Assembly: GCA_905221065.1 (NCBI GenBank)
Contig: CAJNBS010000002.1
Coordinates: forward strand, 62,001-126,000
Reading direction: 5' to 3'
From: a bacterium
GTDB lineage: Bacteria > Bacillota > Bacilli > Lactobacillales > Streptococcaceae
DNA: 64,000 bases
Part shown: positions 53,788-63,714 of the stretch, one piece after another
How positions within the stretch are numbered: the stretch's first letter is position 1
Layout: each line of letters starts with the position of its first letter
Notes under the pieces: generated by a model
Told to the model about the DNA's origin: nothing
Database searches by the model: none
The model's input: the letters and a program-made list of their open reading frames with translations, nothing else
Program-made: the position numbers and the translations under genes

Positions 53788-56700
53788 ATGCAAGGCAAAC
53801 AACAACAAGATTTTCGAACGGAGAAGTACATTCGTTACGGTATTCGTAAATATAGCTTTGGAGCGGCATCAGTAGCGATTGCGGCTGGTTTGATGTTCCT
53901 AGGAAACGGTGCGGTATCAGCGACTGAGGTACAATCAGCTGAAACAACTATTTCAGCAACTGCTTCTGGCCAAGATGATAAGGAGAAGGAAAAAGCTGAG
54001 CCTAAAGCAGAAACAGTAGAAGCTGCAAAAACTGCAGAAGTAAAAGCGGTAGAAGCTAAGAAAGTAAACAAGGCTATTCTTGAAGCAAGTATTGCTACTT
54101 TGGAGTCTAAACTTTCAACTGCTAAATACGCAGATGCTACAGTAGTAAACTCAGCTAAGGAAGTGTTGGCAACAGCTAAAGCAACTCTAGCTAAGGAAGA
54201 TGCTAGCCAAGCAGATGTAGATGCACAAGCTGAAACTGTATCAGCTTTGAGCACAGTTGTAACAGAGTCAAATACTGCTGGTTTCGATAAGAAACAAGCA
54301 GCTGAAAAAGAAGCAGCAAAAGCTGAAGCAGAAAAAACTGCAACACCAGCTGAAAAAGCTCTTTCAGTAGCAAAAACAACTCTTACACAAGTATCATCAG
54401 AAGCTGAAGTAACTAACAAATTGGCTGAGACTGAACTAGCTAAGGCTGATGTCAAAGAAGAAAATAAGGCAGCAGTTACAGCAGCAGTCGCTAAAAACCA
54501 AGCAGTTCTTGCTGAAACTAAGGCTCTTTTGGCTGACAAGAGTGTAACTAAGGAGCAAGTAGATGCTCAATTGGAACGCCTCAACGAATCAATCCTTGCA
54601 GTTTACAATGAATTGAAAAATGCAGGAATTGGCCGTGATGGGAAGTTTGCAGTTAACTTAGATGAAACTCAAGCAACAGCCCTTAAAGACTCATCTACAG
54701 AAGCAGGACAAAAATGGTTGGCAGACCATGGTTACTCATCTCTAGCTGATATTCCTATCATGAACAAAGGTAAAGATGATAAAGAGATAGCAGAAGCGTC
54801 TAAACAAATCCAATGGTTAGATTTTACAGATACAGCAGCTTGGAGTAACTTAGATCCAGATGGACAACTTCAAATCGGATCAACTTTCAGAAAAGAGTTG
54901 ATGCCAGGTTATGTTGTAACATTAACTGTTAAAGAAATGAAACCATTCCATGCTACTGAAACTTATAAAAATCGTGTAGCGGGAACTGCTAGTGAAGATA
55001 CTTATAATCCAGATGCAGTAAATAGCTTTAAAAAAGCAACAGGTATTGGTGGTTCAGCTCAAACAAGATGGGCACACGTGAAAAATGCAGGATTTGACAC
55101 TACCCCACATAAAACTACGATTGCGGGTACTAATGACCAATCACAGCAACTGAATGGTACTATTGGTGGTGTAGTATTTAGTGTTGATGCTGAGTACAAT
55201 GGTAAGAAAACAAAACCAACAATTTTAATGACATCTGGTGAAGATATCAAGATAAACGAAAGTGAAATCTACACAACAAACGGAACGCCTTGGGATTTAT
55301 ATGCATTAGTAGGTAACGCATCAGAAACAACTCCTTATCAACCTAATGCCAAGATGAGAAATGTCACAAGCCCTCAAGAATTTCGTCCTGCAGATGATAA
55401 ACTTCAGAAAGCCTTAGCAAATGGTGCTTTCTCAACGCCTGATACAGCAACATCAGGATTAGGTTCTCAAGTCTTTGGTAGTTACATCAATGGTGAAGGT
55501 GGTAACAAAGCTACACCAATCGTATCTACAGCGGGAGCTACAGAAGTTGGGTTCTACATCATTTCGGGTGGAGCTCAATCATCTATGGTTGGTATCTCTT
55601 TATCAGACTTTGGGGATCTTCCAGAATCTTATGGTAAAGCAGAGCATTCTATTAGAACATCTACGACTAACTATGCAACAAATCAAACAGAAGAAATCCA
55701 ACAACCATATCTAGGTACAGTAAAAGCAGACCCTGAAGCAAAAGGTGGTGAACGTGTACGCGGTATTGGATCAGATGATGCAACTGACAATGCAGATGAA
55801 GGTGTAGCACAGCTTATTGCTCCAGAAGATGTTCATATTAATAAAGATAATGGTGAGCCGGAAATTAAACTTGTCCAAGGTGCAGATAATACATACCGTG
55901 TCAAAGTAGTTGCTTCAGCAAACGGTAATGACAAGTACACAGATACAGTAGAACCTGCTTATGTGCGTGGATTTATCGATTTTAACAACAACGGTAAATT
56001 CGATGAAGGAGAAGCATCTGATATCGTTAAAGTAACTGGAAACAATGAAACAGTGGAATTAGTGTTCCGAAACACTCAGGTTGTTGATACAACTAAAGAT
56101 AAAGTTAACTTCCGTACACGTATCGCTAAATCTGAAAAACAAGTAACCAAACCTACTGGTATTGCTTTCTCAGGTGAGGTGGAAGATAACCAAATTCAAG
56201 TTGCTTTACCTCCACGTGGAGATAAGGAAGAAACAACTGGTAAACAAGGTGAAACTCAGTCTGTAGGTATCGAGTTTGTATCACATGCTGTAGGAGATGA
56301 TGCTTCTAACCTTGGTTCAAACAACGGAAAAACTACATTCAATTCATATGGGAAACTAGATTACTCTGAACAATCAAATACAATCAGCGCAGAAACAACT
56401 AAGAAGAAACAACCTGAAGGTGTTATGATTGTTAATCCAGATGGATCATTAACAAAAACTTTCACTAAAGCAGGTCAAGGTACTTATGAAGTAACAGACA
56501 CAGGTGTAACATTCACTCCAGAAGCTAACTTCGTAGGTACAGCAGATGGTATTGTACTTCGTGCTGTAGATGCTAATGGTCAATCAACAGGATGGACTGC
56601 ATTAACAGATCAAAACCAACTTGAAAACATCAATGATGGTACGCATACAACTACTACGAAAACTATGGATGCTGTATACATTCCAACAGTAACTCCAAAA

Positions 56701-59700
56701 GAAATCACTGCAGAGCCAAAAACTTCTATTGATGTTCAAGGTAAAGAACAAAAAGAAACTCCAGTATTCAAAACGGATGCAGGTAAAGATAACGAAGCAG
56801 TTATTACACCAAGCGCAACACATCCAGCAAAACTAATTGACCCAGTAACAAAAGCTCCAACAGATGCCAAAACTGTAACTGTAGATGGAGAGGGAACTTA
56901 CACAATCAACCCAACAACGGGTGAAGTAACATTCCAACCACTTCCAACATTTACAGGTAAAGCTACAGGAGTTGGTGTGTCCTTGACTGCACCAGTCGGA
57001 GTTGATAAAACAGGAGCTGAAGTAACTTCAACAGCGACAACAACATACACTCCAGAAGTTACACCAGTAAAACCAACAGCTGATCCAGCTACCTCAACAG
57101 GAATCCAAGGTGAAACTCAAACAGGAACACCGACATTCACAGCAGGAAATGCAGCAGTACCAATTAAAACAGGTTCAGTTAAGTTATTAAATGCAGATGG
57201 AACAGAAGCTCAGGGTGCTGTACCAGCATTAGATCCTAATGGGAACAAGGTTGGGGAATATACAGTAGACCCAACAACAGGTATTGTAACCTTCACACCA
57301 ACAGACAAAACTTATGTAGGACCAGTAGAACCTGCAAAAGTACAAGCAGAAGATAACAACGGAACTAAAGTTGAAACTAAATACACTCCAACAATCGTAG
57401 GAGTGAATCCAACAGCAACTCCAGCAGATTCTTCAAACATTCAAGGTGCAGTACAATCAGGAGTCGTAGCTTTTGCTCCAGGTAAAGCAACCATTGAAGG
57501 TACTGAAAAATCAGTAGCGATTAAAGCAAACTCAGCAGTTCTACTTGATAAGGAAGGTAACCCAGTAGCAGCAGGTACTCCAGTAGATGCTGTAGATGCA
57601 AATGGTAAAAAAGTTGGGGAATACACAATTGACCCAGCTACTAACACAGTAACCTTCACACCAACAGACAAAACTTACACAGGCACTGTAGTGCCAGCTA
57701 ACGTACAAGCAGAAGACGAAAATGGAACAAAAGTTAAAACAACTTATACTCCAACAATCGTAGGTGTAACACCAACAGCAGAACCAGCGGATACAACAGA
57801 TGTACAAGGTGTTGAGCAGTCTAAAGAAGTAACATTCAAACCTGGTAAAACAACTATCAATGGTGAAGAAAAAGAAGTTCCAATCGACACAACTTCATTC
57901 AAATTATTAGATGAAACTGGAAATCCAGTAGATTCAGTACCAGCTAAAAATCCAACAGGAGATGTGATCGGTACTTACACACTTAAAGTGGTAGATGGTA
58001 AACCAACTGCGGTATTTACACCAACAGATAAAACATATGCAGGTGAAGTTAAACCAGTTACGATCCAAGCTAAAGATACAAATGGAACTCCAGTAACAAC
58101 AACTTACACTCCAAACATTACTCCGGTAGCTCCAACAGGAACTCCAACAACATCTGAAGGTGTACAAGGACAACCTCAAGAAGGAACTCCAACATTCACT
58201 CAAGGTGACGCTAAAGTTCCTATGAAGATTGATAATGAACAACCAGCGAAATTAATCGATCCAGCTACAGGAAACCCAACAGATGAAACAACAATTCCGG
58301 CAAAAGATGCTAAAGGAAACACAGTTGGTACATACACTATCGAACCAACAACAGGTAAAGTAACATTCACACCAAACAAAGACTTCACAGGTACTCCAGT
58401 ACCAGCGACAGTTCAAGCAAAAGATGCGAATGGAACGCCAGCGACAGCTACTTACACACCAACAGTTAAACCAGTTACTCCAGAAGGTATCAACACATTC
58501 ACAGAAGATATCCAAGGTGCACCTCAAAGCGGTAAACCACAATTCACACCTGGTAAGACTACAATCAATGGTAAAGAAGTAGAAGTACCAATGGATGACA
58601 ATACACCAGCTAAACTTGTTGATCCAACGACAGGTCAAGAAGTAACAAGTGTAACAATTCCAAATGAAGGTACTTATACGGTAGATGCAGATGGAACAGT
58701 TCACTTCACTCCAGACCCACAATTCCATGGAAAAGGTCAAACATTAAAAGTTGTACGTCAAGATACGAACGGAACAAAAGTTACTGCAGAATACACAGCA
58801 GTCGTTAAGCCAGCAACTCCAGAAGGAACAGAAGTTCTTACTGCAGGTGTTCAAGGTAAAGAACAAAGTGGAAGACCAAACTTCATCGGTGGTAAAGCGA
58901 AAGTTAACGGTGTTGAAAAAACGGTTGATATCGATGAAACGAAACCAGCGAAATTAATTGATCCAACAACTAATCAAGAAGTTGATAAAGTTGTAATTCC
59001 AGGAGAAGGAACTTACACAGTTGCAGAAGATGGAACAGTAACATTCACTCCAGAAAAAGGATTCGTAGGAAAAGGTACAGAGTTAACTGTTAAACGTGTT
59101 GACTTAAATGGTACTCCAGCACTTGGTAAATACACAGCGGTAGTAATCGGTACAAAACCAACTGCAAAACCAGCTGTAACTTCTGATATTCAAGGTCAAA
59201 CTCAAAGCCATTCTGTTACATTCAAAGGTGGAACAGTTGAAGTAGAAGACCCAATCACAAAAGCTAAAACACAAGAGACTGTAGCGATTGATCCATCAAC
59301 TTATACATTATTAAATGAAAATGGACAAGCAGCAGAATCAGTACCAGCGAAAAACCCAGCAGGTGATGTAGTAGGTACATACACTCTTGTTAAAGAAGAA
59401 GGTAAAGATCCAGTTGCAGTCTTCACTCCAACAGATAAATCTTACACTGGGGAAGTTAAACCAGTAACAGTTCAAGCGAAAGATACAAATGGAGTTGCAG
59501 TAACAACAACTTACACTCCAAATATTACGCCTGTTAAACCAACTGCGAAATCAGCTACTTCTGAAGGCGCGCAAGGTCAAGAGCAAAGCGGAACTCCAAC
59601 ATTCACTGAAGGACACACTAAAGCTCCAATCGATCCAACTGTACCAGCTAAATTAATCGATCCAGAAACTGGTGAACCAACTGACGAAAAATCAGTAACA

Positions 59701-62700
59701 GTACCAGGAGAAGGAACATATACTGTAGCAGAAGATGGTACTGTGACGTTCAAACCAGAACCAAACTTTACAGGTAAAGCAACAGGAGTTGAAGTTCAAC
59801 GTAAAGATACAAATGGAACTCCAGCTACAGCTAAATACACACCAACAGTTAAACCAGTTACTCCAACATCAAAAGATGTAGTATCTGAAGATATTCAAGG
59901 TGCTAAACAGACTGGAACTCCAGTATTCACACCAGGTACAACAACAGTTAACGGTCAAAAAGTAACTGTAGAACTAGACCCTGAAGTTAAACCAACATTA
60001 GTAGGTGCAGACGAAGAAGGTAAAGTGGTAGTACCAGGAGAAGGAACATACACAATTGATCCAGATACAGGAGCGGTAACATTTAAACCAGAACCAAACT
60101 TCACAGGTAAAGCTAGCGGAGTAACAGTTAAACGTGCTGATAAGAACGGAACAGAAGTAACTGCTAAATACACTCCAACAGTTAAACCAGTAACACCAAC
60201 AGCAGAAGGTGTAACTACAACTGATGTACAAGGTTCTACTCAAACAGGTAAACCAGTATTCACACCAGGTAAAACAACAGTTAACGGTGAAGAAAAAACT
60301 GTAGAATTATCTGATAAACCTGCTAAATTAGTAGATCCGAAAACAGGAGACCCAGTTGATTCTGTGACTGTAGATGGAGAAGGAACTTACACAGTTTCTC
60401 CAGAAGGTATAGTAACATTCGTACCTGAAAAATCATTCACAGGTCAAGCAACAGGAGTAACAGTTAAACGTGAAGATAAAAACGGAACAGAAGTAACTGC
60501 TAAATACACTCCAGTAGTATTACCAGTAACACCAAAAGGTAAAGACGTAACTTCTATAGGTGAAAAAGGTGAAAAACAATCAGAAACACCAGTATTCAAA
60601 TCAGGAAAAACTAAAGTAAACGGTAAAACAGTAGTAATCCCAATCGATGAAACTGTAGCGCCATCTCTTGAAGGTGCTGATGAAGAAGGTAAAGTAGTAG
60701 TACCAAACGAAGGAACATACACAATTGATTCAACTGGTAAAGTAACCTTCACTCCAGAACCAAACTTCGTAGGGAAAGCAAGTGGTGTAACCGTTAAACG
60801 TGTTGACGAAAATGGAACACCAGTAACGGCTACTTACACACCGACAGTTTTAGGTAAAACTTCTACTAAAGATGTGACATCTGAAGGGGCTAAGAATACT
60901 CCACAATCAAATACTCCAGAATTCAAAGGAGATGTGGATACAACAGTGCCTCCAACGTTTAAAGATGGATCAACTACTGAAGAAGTACCAGGACAAGGAA
61001 CATACACAATCGACAAAGATGGTAAAGTAACCTTCACTCCGAAAGAAGACTTCGTAGGAACAGCTACACCAGTAGAAGTAGTTCGTAAAGACAAAAACGG
61101 AAGAACAATTAAAGCTTCTTATACACCAACTGTACGTCCTGATACTAAATTCGTAGTAGTAGGAAAAGATGGTAAAGAAACTGAACTACTTCCATCTAAA
61201 GACGGTGAAAATCCATCAGAAAAAGTCCCAGGATACAAAGTTGTTAAGACTGAAAAAGATGAAAAAGGTAACACTAAACACATCTATGAAAAAGTAACAA
61301 CAAAACATGTTGATTCTAAAGGAAATCCAATTCCAGGAACAACAACAGAAGAAGGAACAACTGCTCCTAAGACGTTGAAAGAAGTACCAGGATACAAACT
61401 TGTTGAAACTAAGACACTTCCAAATGGAGATACAGAGCACGTCTATGAAAAAGTTATCACAACATTCGTAGATACAGAAGGACACCTCATTACTGTTGAT
61501 AAAGACAACAATCCAGTGGTATCAACAGAAGAAGGAACAACACCTAAGAAAGATATCCCAGGTTACCGTTTCGTAGAAACCACAACTCTAGAAAACGGGG
61601 ACACAGAGCACGTTTACGAAAGAGTCACAACTTCATTCAAGGATAAAGAAGGAAAAGAAATTCCAAATTATCCAACAGAAGAAGGTGAAAATCCTAAGAA
61701 AGATATTCCAGGCTATAAATTCGTAGAAACTAAGACACTTCCAAATGGAGACACAGAACACGTTTACGAAAAAGTCACAACTTCATTCAAGGATAAAGAA
61801 GGAAAAGAAATTCCAAATTATCCAACGGAAGAAGGTGAAAATCCTAAGAAAGATATTCCAGGCTATAAATTCGTAGAAACTAAGAAACTTCCAAATGGAG
61901 ACACAGAACATGTCTACGAAAAAGTCACAACTTCATTCAAGGATAAAGAAGGAAAAGAAATTCCAAATTATCCAACGGAAGAAGGTGAAAATCCTAAGAA
62001 AGATATTCCAGGCTATAAATTTGTAGAAACTAAGAAACTTCCAAATGGAGACACAGAACACGTCTACGAAAAAGTTAAAACAACTACATCATTTGTAGAT
62101 GAAAGTGGTAAGCCAGTTTCACCAAGTGAAGAAGGTAGCCAACCTAAGAAAGATATCCCAGAATATGAGTTTGTTAAGACTACAACGGATAAAGAAGGTA
62201 ATGTAACTCACGTTTACCGTAAAGTAGTTAAAACAACTACATCATTCGTAGATGGAAATGGTAAGCCAGTTTCACCAAATGAAGAAGGTAACCAACCTAA
62301 GAAAGATATCCCAGGATACAAATTCGTAACAACTAAGAAACTTCCAAATGGAGATATCGAGCATGTTTACGAAAAAGTTGTGGTGCCAACTCCAACACCT
62401 ACTCCATTTGAATACAAAGTATTGACAACTTATGTAGATGAAAATGGTGAATTGATTATTCCTGATGAAAATGGTTCACATCCAGGTAAATCATTAGAAA
62501 ATTATGAACTAGTCCGTACGGAAACAGACGCAAATGGAAATGTTCGTAATGTTTACCGTAAGATCCAATCTCAAACACCAGTACAACCGGTAGAGCCAGC
62601 AACTCCAGCAACTCCAGCAATGCCTGAACAGCCAGCTAAACCAGAAGTACCAGCAACTCCAGCACAACCAGTAAAACCAACAGCGGTGAAAGAAGCTGAA

Positions 62701-62817
62701 GGTAAACGCGAATTGCCAAATACTGGTACAGAAGACAATGCTAGCCTAGCAGCACTTGGACTTCTTGGAGTATTGAGTGGATTCGGTCTTGTGGCTCGCA
62801 AGAAGAAAGAAGACTAA
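53788..62817 (+). CDS. giant CshA-like fibril surface protein, YSIRK/LPXTG anchored
   Basis: 3009 residues from ATG 53788 (ideal spacing to AAGGAGG; GTG 53782 is too close). Order: YSIRK-type signal with YGIRKYSFG at 17-25 and cleavage after AVSA45; Ala/Lys-rich helical region to ~290; adhesin domain resembling CshA non-repetitive region ~300-650 (WLDFTDTAAWSNL at ~342); GEVED-type domain with GFIDFNNNGKFDEGE at ~727; 14 CshA-type fibril repeats ~820-2450, each opening with an xQGxxQ motif; about nine MucBP-like ~50-residue repeats ~2455-2925 (PGYKFVET…HVYEK); Pro-rich wall spacer; LPNTG at 2976-2980, hydrophobic tail and KKK. CshA of S. gordonii makes adhesive fibrils that bind fibronectin. 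Frame is intact throughout. Strong terminator follows. Confidence 0.93.
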   Translation: MQGKQQQDFRTEKYIRYGIRKYSFGAASVAIAAGLMFLGNGAVSATEVQSAETTISATASGQDDKEKEKAEPKAETVEAAKTAEVKAVEAKKVNKAILEASIATLESKLSTAKYADATVVNSAKEVLATAKATLAKEDASQADVDAQAETVSALSTVVTESNTAGFDKKQAAEKEAAKAEAEKTATPAEKALSVAKTTLTQVSSEAEVTNKLAETELAKADVKEENKAAVTAAVAKNQAVLAETKALLADKSVTKEQVDAQLERLNESILAVYNELKNAGIGRDGKFAVNLDETQATALKDSSTEAGQKWLADHGYSSLADIPIMNKGKDDKEIAEASKQIQWLDFTDTAAWSNLDPDGQLQIGSTFRKELMPGYVVTLTVKEMKPFHATETYKNRVAGTASEDTYNPDAVNSFKKATGIGGSAQTRWAHVKNAGFDTTPHKTTIAGTNDQSQQLNGTIGGVVFSVDAEYNGKKTKPTILMTSGEDIKINESEIYTTNGTPWDLYALVGNASETTPYQPNAKMRNVTSPQEFRPADDKLQKALANGAFSTPDTATSGLGSQVFGSYINGEGGNKATPIVSTAGATEVGFYIISGGAQSSMVGISLSDFGDLPESYGKAEHSIRTSTTNYATNQTEEIQQPYLGTVKADPEAKGGERVRGIGSDDATDNADEGVAQLIAPEDVHINKDNGEPEIKLVQGADNTYRVKVVASANGNDKYTDTVEPAYVRGFIDFNNNGKFDEGEASDIVKVTGNNETVELVFRNTQVVDTTKDKVNFRTRIAKSEKQVTKPTGIAFSGEVEDNQIQVALPPRGDKEETTGKQGETQSVGIEFVSHAVGDDASNLGSNNGKTTFNSYGKLDYSEQSNTISAETTKKKQPEGVMIVNPDGSLTKTFTKAGQGTYEVTDTGVTFTPEANFVGTADGIVLRAVDANGQSTGWTALTDQNQLENINDGTHTTTTKTMDAVYIPTVTPKEITAEPKTSIDVQGKEQKETPVFKTDAGKDNEAVITPSATHPAKLIDPVTKAPTDAKTVTVDGEGTYTINPTTGEVTFQPLPTFTGKATGVGVSLTAPVGVDKTGAEVTSTATTTYTPEVTPVKPTADPATSTGIQGETQTGTPTFTAGNAAVPIKTGSVKLLNADGTEAQGAVPALDPNGNKVGEYTVDPTTGIVTFTPTDKTYVGPVEPAKVQAEDNNGTKVETKYTPTIVGVNPTATPADSSNIQGAVQSGVVAFAPGKATIEGTEKSVAIKANSAVLLDKEGNPVAAGTPVDAVDANGKKVGEYTIDPATNTVTFTPTDKTYTGTVVPANVQAEDENGTKVKTTYTPTIVGVTPTAEPADTTDVQGVEQSKEVTFKPGKTTINGEEKEVPIDTTSFKLLDETGNPVDSVPAKNPTGDVIGTYTLKVVDGKPTAVFTPTDKTYAGEVKPVTIQAKDTNGTPVTTTYTPNITPVAPTGTPTTSEGVQGQPQEGTPTFTQGDAKVPMKIDNEQPAKLIDPATGNPTDETTIPAKDAKGNTVGTYTIEPTTGKVTFTPNKDFTGTPVPATVQAKDANGTPATATYTPTVKPVTPEGINTFTEDIQGAPQSGKPQFTPGKTTINGKEVEVPMDDNTPAKLVDPTTGQEVTSVTIPNEGTYTVDADGTVHFTPDPQFHGKGQTLKVVRQDTNGTKVTAEYTAVVKPATPEGTEVLTAGVQGKEQSGRPNFIGGKAKVNGVEKTVDIDETKPAKLIDPTTNQEVDKVVIPGEGTYTVAEDGTVTFTPEKGFVGKGTELTVKRVDLNGTPALGKYTAVVIGTKPTAKPAVTSDIQGQTQSHSVTFKGGTVEVEDPITKAKTQETVAIDPSTYTLLNENGQAAESVPAKNPAGDVVGTYTLVKEEGKDPVAVFTPTDKSYTGEVKPVTVQAKDTNGVAVTTTYTPNITPVKPTAKSATSEGAQGQEQSGTPTFTEGHTKAPIDPTVPAKLIDPETGEPTDEKSVTVPGEGTYTVAEDGTVTFKPEPNFTGKATGVEVQRKDTNGTPATAKYTPTVKPVTPTSKDVVSEDIQGAKQTGTPVFTPGTTTVNGQKVTVELDPEVKPTLVGADEEGKVVVPGEGTYTIDPDTGAVTFKPEPNFTGKASGVTVKRADKNGTEVTAKYTPTVKPVTPTAEGVTTTDVQGSTQTGKPVFTPGKTTVNGEEKTVELSDKPAKLVDPKTGDPVDSVTVDGEGTYTVSPEGIVTFVPEKSFTGQATGVTVKREDKNGTEVTAKYTPVVLPVTPKGKDVTSIGEKGEKQSETPVFKSGKTKVNGKTVVIPIDETVAPSLEGADEEGKVVVPNEGTYTIDSTGKVTFTPEPNFVGKASGVTVKRVDENGTPVTATYTPTVLGKTSTKDVTSEGAKNTPQSNTPEFKGDVDTTVPPTFKDGSTTEEVPGQGTYTIDKDGKVTFTPKEDFVGTATPVEVVRKDKNGRTIKASYTPTVRPDTKFVVVGKDGKETELLPSKDGENPSEKVPGYKVVKTEKDEKGNTKHIYEKVTTKHVDSKGNPIPGTTTEEGTTAPKTLKEVPGYKLVETKTLPNGDTEHVYEKVITTFVDTEGHLITVDKDNNPVVSTEEGTTPKKDIPGYRFVETTTLENGDTEHVYERVTTSFKDKEGKEIPNYPTEEGENPKKDIPGYKFVETKTLPNGDTEHVYEKVTTSFKDKEGKEIPNYPTEEGENPKKDIPGYKFVETKKLPNGDTEHVYEKVTTSFKDKEGKEIPNYPTEEGENPKKDIPGYKFVETKKLPNGDTEHVYEKVKTTTSFVDESGKPVSPSEEGSQPKKDIPEYEFVKTTTDKEGNVTHVYRKVVKTTTSFVDGNGKPVSPNEEGNQPKKDIPGYKFVTTKKLPNGDIEHVYEKVVVPTPTPTPFEYKVLTTYVDENGELIIPDENGSHPGKSLENYELVRTETDANGNVRNVYRKIQSQTPVQPVEPATPATPAMPEQPAKPEVPATPAQPVKPTAVKEAEGKRELPNTGTEDNASLAALGLLGVLSGFGLVARKKKED
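61624..62073 (+). repeat. three near-identical 150-bp tandem repeats inside the surface-protein gene
   Basis: Copies start at 61624, 61774 and 61924, each coding 50 residues from VTTSFKDKEG to TEHVYEK and differing at only a few bases. Related but diverged copies lie on both sides. Near identity shows recent duplication or gene conversion. Confidence 0.92.
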
Positions 62818-62862
62818 TCTTTCTAATTGATATGATTTGTTTGAATTGAACAGATTATCCTT

Positions 62863-62896
62863 AAAGCTGATGAATCGATGATTCATCAGCTTTTTG
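62863..62896 (+). terminator. terminator after the surface protein
   Basis: Perfect hairpin AAAGCTGATGAATC / GATTCATCAGCTTT with GAT loop and T run. Confidence 0.88.
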
Positions 62897-63019
62897 GCTA
62901 TTCTGGCTACAGAGTGAGTAGCGAGATCAGGCTCTTAGAGAGGAAATAATGATTATACTTTCATATTTCGGAGAAAATATGGTATAATAGAGAGTAAAAA
63001 CTTTGAAAGAAAGAAAAAA

Positions 63020-63532
63020 ATGAATTTAAAAGATTATATTGCAACAATTGAAAATTATCCAAAGGAAGGAATTACCTTCCGTGATATCAGTCCTTTGATG
63101 GCTGATGGAAATGCTTATAGCTACGCTGTTCGTGAAATCGTTCAGTATGCTACTGACAAGAAAATTGATATGATTGTAGGTCCTGAGGCTCGTGGATTTA
63201 TCGTGGGTTGTCCAGTTGCCTTTGAGTTGGGAATTGGTTTTGCTCCTGTTCGTAAGCCAGGGAAATTGCCACGTGAAGTCATTTCTGCTGACTATGAAAA
63301 AGAATACGGTGTTGATACCTTGACTATGCATGCGGATGCCATCAAGCCAGGTCAGCGTGTTCTTATTGTAGATGACCTCTTGGCAACAGGTGGAACTGTT
63401 AAGGCAACCATCGAGATGATTGAAAAACTTGGTGGTATTGTAGCAGGTTGTGCCTTCCTTGTTGAATTGGATGAATTGAACGGCCGTGAAAAAATCGGTG
63501 ACTACGATTACAAAGTTCTCATGCATTATTAA
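63020..63532 (+). CDS. apt: adenine phosphoribosyltransferase
   Basis: Salvages adenine to AMP with PRPP. 170 residues, normal length. N-terminal [18 protein letters not shown], adenine-site [10 protein letters not shown], and the PRPP loop [13 protein letters not shown] at ~117-129. GAAAGAAAG ribosome site; promoter TGGTATAAT near 62979-62987. Single-gene unit with its own terminator. Confidence 0.97.
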   Translation: MNLKDYIATIENYPKEGITFRDISPLMADGNAYSYAVREIVQYATDKKIDMIVGPEARGFIVGCPVAFELGIGFAPVRKPGKLPREVISADYEKEYGVDTLTMHADAIKPGQRVLIVDDLLATGGTVKATIEMIEKLGGIVAGCAFLVELDELNGREKIGDYDYKVLMHY

Positions 63533-63535
63533 TGA

Positions 63536-63560
63536 AAAACAGTCCTTAGGGCTGTTTTCT
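63536..63560 (+). terminator. terminator after apt
   Basis: AAAACAG(TCC) / (GG)CTGTTTTC hairpin with TTAG loop right after the stop. Confidence 0.7.
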
Positions 63561-63606
63561 CTACATTAGGATATAAAAATAGACTATAGCTAGTTAGAGA
63601 AAAACT

Positions 63607-63623
63607 ATAATTGAAAACTATAT
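63607..63623. promoter_or_regulatory. MET-box-like site overlapping the metA -35
   Basis: TATAATTGAAAACTATA matches the TATAGTTTnAAACTATA pattern at 14 of 17 positions. It contains TTGAAA (63612-63617), the -35 of a promoter with TATAAT at 63635-63640 and 17-base spacing. Confidence 0.55.
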
Positions 63624-63640
63624 CTTCTTGCAGTATAATA
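63612..63640 (+). promoter_or_regulatory. metA promoter
   Basis: TTGAAA, 17-base spacer, TATAAT. Leader of about 68 bases to the ATG. Confidence 0.7.
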
Positions 63641-63714
63641 AAAGGACTAAGTGTTTGAGTTTTGACTTCAAACACATGCAATGATTCCTGAAAGAGTACA
63701 GTTAGGAGAGGGTT

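Noticed and set aside
53835..54539. Long open frame on the minus strand inside the adhesin gene (about 234 codons), and many others antisense to its repeats
   Set aside because: It mirrors the Ala/Lys-rich codon pattern of the sense strand, has no ribosome site and encodes low-complexity Ser/Ala sequence.
63026..63526. 166-codon open frame antisense to apt
   Set aside because: Fully covered by a well-conserved gene on the other strand and without family features or ribosome site.
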